In this document: in pieces, positions 55,423 through 64,000 of the stretch
Numbering within the stretch: position 1 is the first letter of the stretch
Layout of the letters: each line of letters begins with the position of its first letter
Origin: Labia minor
Lineage: Eukaryota; Arthropoda; Insecta; Dermaptera; Spongiphoridae
Length of the DNA: 64,000 bases
NCBI GenBank assembly: GCA_963082975.1
Contig: OY720350.1
Coordinates: 39,983,851-40,047,850 of the forward strand
Direction of reading: 5' to 3'
The notes under the pieces: model-generated
The model's database searches: none
What the model was told of the DNA's origin: nothing
Seen by the model: only the letters and a program-made list of their open reading frames with translations
Position numbers and translations under genes: made by a program

Positions 55423-56815
55423 TTTAATACAATTATTTATAAATCAATAAATCAATATTCTTATAATATTATTATTTGCGATAAAAACAACTACAAATAC
55501 CTTTTTAGTATATTTCGATATTAATTTCGATTTATATTATTTAAAATAATCACTTTGAGTTTTAATTTTTTTTTTATTAGTAGCGTAGCAACGGGTGGGG
55601 GAGAAGCACTACCCTGATAGGAATGGCAGATTTTAGAAAAAAAGTTTTAAAACTTCGATCAATACCAAAATAATTCATATTATAAATTATCTACCGGATT
55701 TAATTATTTATTTATTTTTCGAAAAAAAAATCGCTTTGTTTTTTGTTTAATGTACATATTTTCATTGGAATAGTAATTTATAAATAGAGTAAAAGGTGAT
55801 TGATTAATTAAATCCGATGTGATTTTGTCGGTCAACTTGAAAAATGAATCGAAAAAGAGAGAATGGAATTAACAGAGGATATATAAAGTGACAATGTCAG
55901 TGAGAGAGTTGGCAGTTGGATGGACACAGGGGAAAGTGGTTGTGGGTGAATTGTAATTTCGCAACCATCTGATTGAACTTCAATGCTATTGGAATCGATA
56001 TGCATCCAGGCATAAATCTGCAGAGTGTTTATCCAACGCCCTTTGATGATCCACCTGGACACCACGATACGATTCCGCAATTGCGAATTTCGATTGCCAA
56101 ATTGTGCTACTCAAATATCCGGTTGAGTTCAATTGGAAGGGAGACCAAATTGACGACAAGGCATAAACCATATATTAGAATGATGAATTATTTGACACGG
56201 TAGCAGAATAAAACAAATTTGGTTAGACTTTGAATGTCAGTGTTATTCTTATTTTTCGCTCAAATACAAATTAGATTGCATGTTATGATTATTTATTTAT
56301 TATTATTCATGCATCAAATCATATAAATATCAAAAGTAATTATTTTAATTTTATTTGTATTTTAATTACTAAACGATTTTAAAATAAAAATAATAAAATA
56401 TCATATACCTAATGAAAATACTAGTGAACTAGAAATGATAAAATTGATGTATTAATTAAATCATAATATGCTATTGAAAATTATTTATGGAAAAAGTCAT
56501 TTAAATTTGTTGTTCTTTATTAATTAATGAAATTAGTTAACACAAGAGTCAAAAATATAAAAATGATAATGATTTAAAGGGTCTTTGAAAAACATTATCA
56601 TTAAAAAAGTAGGTATAAAAAAAAATTTAATTTAACTCAAAAAATAATATTAATTTAATTTTAATAATTTTTTTCAAATAACACCCTTGGAAGGAATGAA
56701 TGATTTAAATAAATACTTTAAATTGTACTTGTTTTCTAAATCGCTCTAAGTATTTTATAAAATATAAATTAGTATATTTAAATTATTTTGTGAAAGTATA
56801 AGAGAAAAGAAATCA
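55000..56815. other. Spacer with (TA)n and a GC-richer segment
   Basis: (TA)n lies at 55391-55420. 55140-55190 is a GC-rich snippet of unknown origin. 55830-56215 is GC-richer and has a 77-codon open frame (55973-56203, TTG start directly after a TGA) with no recognisable family; it could be part of an exon or an old repeat. Confidence 0.35.
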
Positions 56816-56825
56816 TTCTATATTA

Positions 56826-57006
56826 CAGGGTGGCCACACTTGGTGATACTTAAAGTTATATTGAAAAATTGAAAATGTTTAAGAGCCAAATCGGAAAATA
56901 TTTTACCTTTTTTTTTGTGTGTCATGACTTTAAATTTTTTAATTGAGTCACAATACACCCGAAAAACGCCACATGAGGCTCGCGAGCCACGGTTTGGCCA
57001 CCATTG
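56826..57006. mobile_element. hAT MITE with perfect 8-bp target duplication
   Basis: Flanked by CTATATTA at 56818-56825 and 57007-57014. The ends are CAGGGTGGCCACACTTGG and GGTTTGGCCACCATTG. It is 181 bp and non-coding. A degraded relative lies at 5117-5277. Confidence 0.9.
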
Positions 57007-57044
57007 CTATATTATATTATAAAAAAATAAGTTAAAAAATGTGA

Positions 57045-57610
57045 AAATTTATCTATCTATCTCTGTGAGTCTACGGAACTCGAAAGTTCAACCACACTTC
57101 TCCAAATGTCCCTATTCTGAGCCACAACCCTCTAATCCCTACCCTCTCCCATCCACCCACCGTGTCCTTGGTCTTCCAAGCGGGCGTTTACCACTCGGTC
57201 TCCCCCCAATACATTTTTCGCCATTCTTTCCTCCCCCATTCTAGCCACATGTTCTCGATTTTATAATTCTAAATATATCTGGAGATGCATAGATTTGGCC
57301 CATAAATGCTTCGCAGAATCCTATTCTCAAATACTCTAAATCTATTCTCGTCTCCTAAGGTCATAGACCATGCCTCACACCCATATAATACAACCAGTTA
57401 AAATAATTGTTTTATATATTTTAATTTTTATCCCCTTTGATAATAATTTTGACGCGATAAGCCCCTTTACGGCATGATACCAGGCGCTTCCCGATTGTAA
57501 CCTCGCTTTAAACTCTTCTCGAATATTATTATCTTTCGTTATTACAGAACCTAAGTATTTGAATTTTTCTACATTTTCAAATTCTATATTTTGTATGTTA
57601 AGACTTTGTG
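57045..57610 (-). mobile_element. LINE fragment, RT C-terminus to 3' tail
   Basis: Minus strand, in order with frame breaks: FKARLQSGSAWYHAVKGL, LLSKGIKIKIYKTII, GMVYDLRRRE, FENRI-like sequence, WGRKEWRKMYW, then PAWKTKDTVGGWERVGIRGL and a TATCTATCT (GATA) tail at the plus-strand left edge. It is the longest copy of this LINE family in the window and links the tails at 32390, 50745 and 54849. Its 3' tail starts about 40 bp from the hAT MITE. Confidence 0.8.
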
Positions 57611-57614
57611 TGTG

Positions 57615-59070
57615 TTAATACTATTCCTCTCTATTACTAAATACTTTGTCTAAGTGAAAATTTAGATTAGTTAATAAATAAAACTCTTATTCTCCTTATT
57701 TCAACAGAAAATCTATGACAAAAATGATTTAAAAATTGGCAAACATGTTTTTAGATTGGATTGAATCAATATTCCATATATACACGTAGGTACACTTATA
57801 CTTATATATTGACTAGAAATAACAATTTTTGAAATAGAAGGAAGTGGATACAGGAGAATATTTTAAAAAATCGTAATGTTGCCGGAAATTTTAATTTAAT
57901 CAGTTTTTTTTTAAAGCCGGAAGAAAACGTCTGATGTAATATCTAAACATTATATATATAATTTAATGCTTTTTCAGTAGCCAAAAGATTGTATATTAAT
58001 TATTGAAATTATTAATATTTCTTTAATTTGATTAACTGCTAGCAAACCTTTTATTTTCAATCAATTTTGAAAAATAGTTTCATATAATTTATTATACATT
58101 ATATATGAATTATAATCAATACCAATTCATAAAATTTGGTTTAATTTTGAAATAACATTAAAGACATACAATTTTTGGAAATTATTATCATTTTTTTTAC
58201 AGGATCCATCAACCAAGAATCGCAGGACCAAATATATATATATATTTTTAGAATCTTATAATAAATGTTCAATAAATAAATACAATTAAAAAAATTGATC
58301 TCCTGGTTACTAACACGCCTATGGCTATTTATTTCACATGTCATCTATGAATTAATATATAAAATTAATCAAACTATCATAAAAACGTTATATTTCAAAT
58401 GGTCAAAAAATATATAATTATCAATTCACGTGTATACATTATTTTTAATTTATATATATTCATTCACACACACATGTATATATATATAGTCAAATAATGA
58501 TCTATAAATAGAGGGGGAAACTGAAAGAGTAAGAAAAAGACTAGATTAAATCAATTGATAGTCTAAATTAATTAATATCAAAGTACATTAATCATCAAAA
58601 TGAAATTATTATACAAAGAAAAAAATAGTTAATATCAACAGTAAAATATGATTATTATAATAAAAAAACCAACAATAAAATAATACATTTGTTGTATTCG
58701 AGTTAAAAAAAAATTTAAAAAATAATAAATTTTCTTTAAAAAAAATGAGTTAAATTTAAAATAATAATAATAAAATAATTAATAACTGTAATTAATTAAA
58801 AATTAATTATTAAAAATTTCAAAAATAAGTATTAATAAATTCTTTTACGAATTAAAAGTATTTTTTTATTTTTTCAGATTAATTTGAGTTTTTTCTAACA
58901 ATAATTTTATGAAATAAGTTTATTAGATAGAATTCATATTATTTGTTAAAATATTATCATGATTAAAATCATTTAATAAAACAAATCATTATTATAATTT
59001 CATACTAATTTATATTTTTTTATTATTATTTATTTTTTAATATTTTTAATATTGAAAAAAAATTTGGTAA
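57615..59070. other. AT-rich stretch without recognised features
   Basis: Only simple repeats; no supported gene or transposon end. Confidence 0.5.
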
Positions 59071-59076
59071 TACGAA

Positions 59077-59352
59077 GGCGCCATTGGTTGTGTGGGTAGA
59101 AAACCTACCTCACATTCACATGGACCAGGGTTCAAGTCCCGGGCCTGGCAAGGGAATTTTCCTAGCTGGGGTCTATGGGACGGAGTCAACCCAGCCTCCG
59201 GGAACAACATTGGGGAAAAGCTACTTGATAGCGCCTCCGATCACGAAAATCAAGGTAAAGGTTGAGAGAACTCGTTCTACTGATCATAGAACACCTCATT
59301 GATATAACCGTTGATAGGCGTTGTCCTTGCGCAGGACGTACAAAATCATAGG
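59077..59352 (+). mobile_element. tRNA-derived SINE
   Basis: GGCGCCATTGGTTGTGTGGG contains a pol III A-box-like sequence, and GGTTCAAGTCC (59129-59139) is a good B box, about 35 bp downstream. The tRNA-unrelated body includes GGGACGGAGTCAACCCAGCC. The 3' end holds GTCCTTGCGCAGGAC, a short hairpin, shortly before a T/A-rich tail. No target duplication could be fixed. An open frame across it is accidental. Confidence 0.75.
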
Positions 59353-59354
59353 TT

Positions 59355-60560
59355 TTTTTTTAAAATACTTAATTATGAAATTTTACTTAAAAAATTTATT
59401 AAACATTCTATTTAAATACATATATATATTTTTTAAAAAAATTAAATTGAAAACTCTTGTAAAATTGGATTTAATCTCTTAATAACAAATAAATAAAAAC
59501 TATTATTTTAATATCAATATTTTAACATTATTATCTTCAGACTGATAATAATACCTTTTAAGACAGAATAACAGTTACCAATAATCATTAGTATATTTGA
59601 TAGATTAAATTATTAAAATAAGTCATAAGTGATTAGAATTTAGTAAAAATATACAAGAATAATGATAATTAAAATGCTAAGAAATAAAAATTATTTATTT
59701 TTACTTATTAAATAAAACTGTTATCAGATAATTGAATTTACATTAGTATATTATATTAAATTATATCTCACTATCTATCTCTCTCTCTCCCCCTCTCTCT
59801 TCAGGCAAGTTTGATGGAAATAATATATAAAATAAATTAATTATTATTATAAAATGAAATGAAATTAGTTAATTGCTATGTTTGCCTACGATTTTCTACG
59901 CTTTGGTAATCTCTTTTGCGTGGTCTGTAAAATTATATTAAATTAACTTAGTTAAAATTGACCTTTAGCTAGATATGCCGTTTCAATTGAATTTCACTTT
60001 AATTCTCTCTATTATTCCACTAATTGTGGAGACAAACTAATATAAAATGGAGTTTTCATTTCGTTACTAAAATAACCTGTAGGTACATCTAGATATATAT
60101 TAAATTAAATGTTTATATATTATCTCCTTTGAAATAGCTTTTATCATGTGAATAAATAGAAAAGTAAATTTATATGATTAGGAATATAACTAAATAATTC
60201 AGTGAATTAATATTCTAAAGATTTTTAAATTGATAACCAACTCCCATTTGAAAGCAAATTAAAATAATATAATATTATATGAATAATATTATTTATAATT
60301 AATAAATTATTTTGTCTATTTGTCTTAGCATTATTTTATTTTCGAGTTTACAAATTTTTATAATTTAATTGGAAAAAATTTTTGAAATTCAAATAATAAA
60401 ATTTAATCAAATAAATTATTTTTTAATTAAATATGTACTTTTTTAAAAAAAATATATTTTTAATAACTAGTCTTTCTACTAGATTTCTTGTCATAACATT
60501 GTAAAGTTCTTGTTTATAATTTATATTATTAATTAATATTATAAGAAATTAAGTGCATGT
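59355..60560. other. AT-rich stretch
   Basis: A CT-rich run lies at about 59778-59800. No gene is supported. Confidence 0.5.
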
Positions 60561-60564
60561 TGGC

Positions 60565-60680
60565 AACTAACAAAGACTATTAGAGTGGCTATAAAGGAGT
60601 CAGTCCTGTATAACTTATATGTTATAGATATTAACGTACTTCACATTACGAGGAATCTAGATAAATATCTTGTTGCTTTC
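60565..60680 (+). mobile_element. Possible reverse-transcriptase fragment
   Basis: The frame reads SVLYNLYVIDINVLHI, reminiscent of the 'GVRQGCxLSPLLFNLYINDI' RT block, but it is too short and diverged for a firm call. Confidence 0.3.
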
Positions 60681-60689
60681 CAAAAAATA

Positions 60690-60873
60690 CCTTTTTTGTA
60701 CCAAATTTTTCCCATCTATCACATTCCTTCATCCAATTCATATTCTTTATTCATTCCATTATATCTAGTTTTATTCATTCAATACACTGTGTGCTTGGTT
60801 TACCGGCGGTTTTCATATAAAGTCTTCTAACTAGATTTCTTTTCCCATTTTCACCTATCCATCGCATCATTGA
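60690..60873 (-). mobile_element. LINE C-terminal fragment
   Basis: The minus strand reads MRWIGENGKRNLVRRLYMKT then AGKPSTQCIE, a LINE-type 'RWiGhv.R...R..R' C-terminal segment. The SINE at 60884-61244 is inserted at its upstream edge. Confidence 0.55.
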
Positions 60874-60883
60874 AATCTCCATT

Positions 60884-61244
60884 ATTATTATTATTATTAT
60901 TTGCGTTTGGACCATCTAGGATCACGCAAGGCTCCCATATACAAGGGTATTTATGTTAATTGTGCCCATATATTAATGTTCTTTAGGTGTTAACTTTATT
61001 CTTCTTTTTGTCTGCTCGTGAAGATTCGGATCCTCCAGGTGACGGGTGGATTGGTTCCATCTGGAGTTATTCTCATCACGATCCATTGTTGCTTATGGAT
61101 GGTTGTTTTTGAAGTAGTCCTGGAGCCGGAGGCAGCTGGTGATAAATTGAATTTATTAGAAAAATCCGTTCTTGGTTAGAATCGAACGCCGACTTCTTGT
61201 GTAGAAGGTTGCCACGCTACACTCTCGGCAAAGCCACCTCCCGC
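60884..61244 (-). mobile_element. tRNA-derived SINE, full length, with 10-bp target duplication
   Basis: On the minus strand the head reads GGTGGCTTTGCCGAGAGTGT (A box within) and GTTCGATTC (B box; plus-strand 61179-61187). The body is about 280 bp and the tail is (AAT)n, at the plus-strand left edge. AATCTCCATT at 60874-60883 and 61245-61254 is the target duplication. The two bounded ends make this the cleanest retroposon in the window. Confidence 0.85.
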
Positions 61245-61274
61245 AATCTCCATTGTTATATATCTATTTAAGTA

Positions 61275-61516
61275 CAGGGGCGGTCTAAGGCTTAGGCAAC
61301 CTAGGCACGTGCCTAAGGCTCGTAATCTTTGGGCGCCAAAAATTTTTGTACATGTATATTATTTTCCCTTTTTTTTCTTGGAATCCGATAATTAAATAGG
61401 CCTATACTATATGCTTTAAAATCAAACTTCCAAACACGAAGTATGTGTCCTGACTGAAAATTAGGCCTAGAAATACAATGGTGCCTAAGGCACACTTTAT
61501 CCTTAGTCCGCCACTG
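61275..61516. mobile_element. hAT MITE with perfect 8-bp target duplication
   Basis: Flanked by TTTAAGTA at 61267-61274 and 61517-61524. The ends are CAGGGGCGGTCTAAGGCTTA and CCTTAGTCCGCCACTG. The internal GCCTAAGGC motifs are symmetrical. It is 242 bp and non-coding. Confidence 0.9.
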
Positions 61517-61524
61517 TTTAAGTA

Positions 61525-63170
61525 ATTATCAAAATCGTATAAAATGAAGATAAAATTTATAAATTTATAAAATAAAAAGGTAAAATTAAAATGATATTAG
61601 TATTACTCCTAATTGTTAATGTTAAGCATATTTATATAAGATGTTATAAATCAATATGACAGCTACAAAATAAATAATATATCTTCAGGATTGATACAGA
61701 AATTGGTAATAAGTTATACATAAGTCATTTTTTTGTCAAAATTTTATGAAAAATTAAACTCTTAAACTAAAATAAAGAAATTAAAATTTTAAAATGATTT
61801 TCTATCTAAAGTTTTCATCCTAATATTGTATATTATATAAATAATTTCCAACTAAAGAATAATTATATAGTTCTAGGTAAATATAATCAATCTATGTTTA
61901 AATATTTTTCTTTTCTTTTCCAGTTTAAATTTATTATAAATTAAGATAAAAAAAAATAATTTCGAAAGTTGACTTGTTCCTCATTAATTTATTTTCATTT
62001 TAAGTGTTCTAAACTTTTTTGATCTTTAATTTATTTTCAAAAATAATGTTTTCCTATTCCTATATTCATGTATGCTATTAAGAGAAACTTTTTTTTCATT
62101 TTTTTTTTCCAGCTAGAATGAACCCTGAATTATTGATTATTCTCATTCTATTAAGAAAATCCATTCAGCCGCTCGCTGCTTTTCAAAGAATAAAGTAAAA
62201 TATTGACGCCATTATGTGTGTAAGATAATAGGATGAAAAGGCCTTTGATTGATTCCTCTTCTTGGCATTCATTTACATCCTCCCTTCATACGATATTTAC
62301 CCTTAAATTATAAAATGAATAAAAAATAGCTCCTATGCTTGATTGATTTTCTGCCAAATGTTTTTTTTTTTGTATATATTACAAACATTTCGTCTATAAA
62401 TTCCAATATTTATTATTTGAATATATTCATAGGGTAGGATGAGAAGGGGGTGGGGTATATAGGATTGTTGCAAATCGAATGCAATTTGTTCGACCCTCGT
62501 AAAGAAGATGAAGTGTTTCCATTTATACCGAAACGCTCTTGACGTTTCTTTCTGTAATCTCTAAATATTGATTCTTCTTACCGGTTATAAATTATACTTG
62601 AATTCATTTAAATACTTAATCCGAGAGGAAATGTTTGTTGTTTTGCAAAATCGGGGATTGTAACACCAAACAGTTCCCTCCCCCCCTCTGGAATCGGTTG
62701 CCTTATTGACATATTCCAGAATAAATATATAACCAAAGAACTGCTGCTGTTGTATTTTTTTTTTTAATGGTTACTGGATATTGTTATTCCATGAATGGCA
62801 TTTTGAGGGTTTTTTTTCTAAGAAGTGAATTCGGTCACTGTTTTTTATATTTTGAAAGGTGTTCAATATTTGAAGAAACAAGGTCAATAAATAATAAATT
62901 TACTTGTTAAAATTTTAAATAATTCGTGTTATCTTGAAATTTTCTACTGTTTCTACAGAAGAATGCATATATATTCATGAGAGGTTAAGTCAGGGTTTAT
63001 TCCATGTGAATTAGTGAGATTAGTGTCTTTTGTGGTCGTATTCAAAAGAGGTTATTGGAGGGGTTGCACTCAGATATTGGTACCGATTGGTCTACATTAG
63101 TTTAGTGTAGTAGTTAAGCCACTAATACTTCAACACAGAAAATCAAAACCCACTTCAAAATATACAAATG
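61525..63170. other. AT-rich stretch with a few GC-richer patches
   Basis: 62100-62320 and 62420-62560 are less AT-biased but hold no supported gene. A poly-C/T run lies near 62679-62688. Confidence 0.45.
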
Positions 63171-63171
63171 A

Positions 63172-63224
63172 GCTGTGGCCAGACACAGAACCGACCGACG
63201 ATTTGAAATTAATTTCCAAACAAC

Positions 63225-63225
<1 letters not shown>
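63172..63225 (-). mobile_element. Family B 3'-end fragment
   Basis: AGCTGTGGCCAGACACAGAA, then CCGACCGACGATTTGAAAT, then TTAATTTCCA, a diverged copy of the family B hairpin end. The hairpin stem is mutated. A (TA)n run (63226-63262) follows. Confidence 0.65.
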
Positions 63226-63263
<38 letters not shown>

Positions 63264-63469
63264 TATGTGTAGAAGTATGAAACCACAGAATATTTTTGTA
63301 AAAATGAATTGTTATTTGAAAATTATAAAAAATATTATATTAAAAAAGTCTCCAGTCTCCATTGGAATTTATACATTTTTCCTACCTCTTCGGCGGATTT
63401 TGAATGCCACGCCAAAAAAACAATTCTTCCTTTGAAGCGGACCAGTTGCCGTTTATTGCTATTTAATTT

Positions 63470-64000
63470 TGTCACTATTTTTAATTTAAATGCAAGCGTT
63501 TTATTTTAGAGATCCCTAGAAAATAAATTAACTAATTCATTTTAATTATCCTCTTTATTCAAAGTATCTAGACCATTGTTGTTGAAGTGCTAAGTAGGCG
63601 GACCATTGTACAACTCCATCATGAAGAAGAATATACTTTTCATACTTATTGAAGCTAAGAGAAAAATTATTTTCTAGTTTTTAGTGCATTTATAAATAAA
63701 ACACTGTAACTTAATTTTTTTTTTAATTATTTATTTTATTTTTAATTTTTTAGTAAATAAATTTTTAAGGTTTTAAGTTTTATTTGTATATACTTTGAGA
63801 TTATAAATGATATTTAATTAAATTATTAATTAATGAATGAATTAATTAAGAAAATGAAAACTTTATTTCATATCCATATATTGTCATCCAAATCTGAAGA
63901 GTGTGCAAAGTTTTAGTTCGATTGGTCAACTGCAACTTTGTTAAAAATGAGTTACTAGATTTGAACCATACAGAAGGACAACAAAGCAAGTTAAATAAAA
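63470..64000 (+). mobile_element. TA-type foldback element, second copy, cut by the window end
   Basis: It matches 36940-37415 (GCAAGCGTTTTAT, GAGATCCCTAGAAAATAAAT, CTGCAACTTTGTTAAAAATG). It carries about 70 bp at 63588-63660 not present in the first copy, starting CTAAGTAGGCGGACC. The far terminus lies beyond the window. Confidence 0.8.

Noticed and set aside
59084-59302. 72-codon frame as a gene
   Set aside because: It lies entirely within the tRNA-derived SINE and includes the B box.
1-64000. Search by eye for LTR retrotransposons, endogenous viral genes, rRNA and intact tRNA genes
   Set aside because: No paired LTRs, primer-binding site, gag/pol protease motifs, rRNA blocks or full cloverleaf were found. 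The tRNA-like sequences are SINE heads or degraded.

Overview
This is a very AT-rich, gene-poor stretch of a eukaryotic nuclear genome, almost certainly an arthropod and probably an insect. The evidence is the mixture of repeats: an R1-clade LINE fragment, several mariner lineages, hAT and piggyBac MITEs with intact target-site duplications, tRNA-derived SINEs, and many non-autonomous Helitron-like (Helentron/DINE-type) elements carrying (GTCY)n, (GACA)n or (CA)n tracts. The species cannot be named from the sequence. No LTR retrotransposon, rRNA gene, intact tRNA gene or CRISPR array was seen.

Only two host-gene signals are credible. One is a 170-codon acidic, cysteine-containing ORF at 49012-49524 with a probable spliced 5' leader and tandem polyadenylation signals. 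The other is a 125-bp, roughly 60% GC internal exon on the minus strand at 31783-31907, with clean splice sites. Possible exons near 5875-6230 and 55973-56203 are weak. Everything else is transposon-derived or featureless AT-rich DNA.

Layout. 1-9.5 kb: family A and C Helentron-like elements, a LINE tail inside a 65-bp direct duplication, a hAT-like MITE and a piggyBac MITE. 9.5-20 kb: mariner remnants, hAT MITEs with 8-bp duplications (one carrying a nested family A element) and family B elements. 19-25 kb: an inverted duplication loaded with family B copies, followed by a composite in which family A is split by a family B copy and an R1 fragment. 25-31 kb: another family A copy, a Helentron endonuclease remnant, a palindromic MITE, a family C element split by family A, a piggyBac MITE and two mariner derivatives. 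31-41 kb: the isolated exon, LINE tails, a family A copy, an inverted mariner derivative, a TA-flanked foldback element and a family B copy. 41-49 kb: a novel repeat cluster, isolated family A/B ends, a repeat pair and a long-TIR foldback element. 49-64 kb: the acidic-protein gene, LINE remnants with GATA-type tails, hAT MITEs, two SINEs and a second foldback copy running off the end.

The nearest thing to a working system is the Helentron-like rolling-circle complement. Family A and family B each show subterminal inverted repeats and a 3'-end hairpin, as in DINE/HINE elements. A broken exonuclease-endonuclease-phosphatase domain of the type fused to Helentron Rep/helicase proteins lies about 285 bp downstream of a family A copy. 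The family letters A-D are labels used only here.
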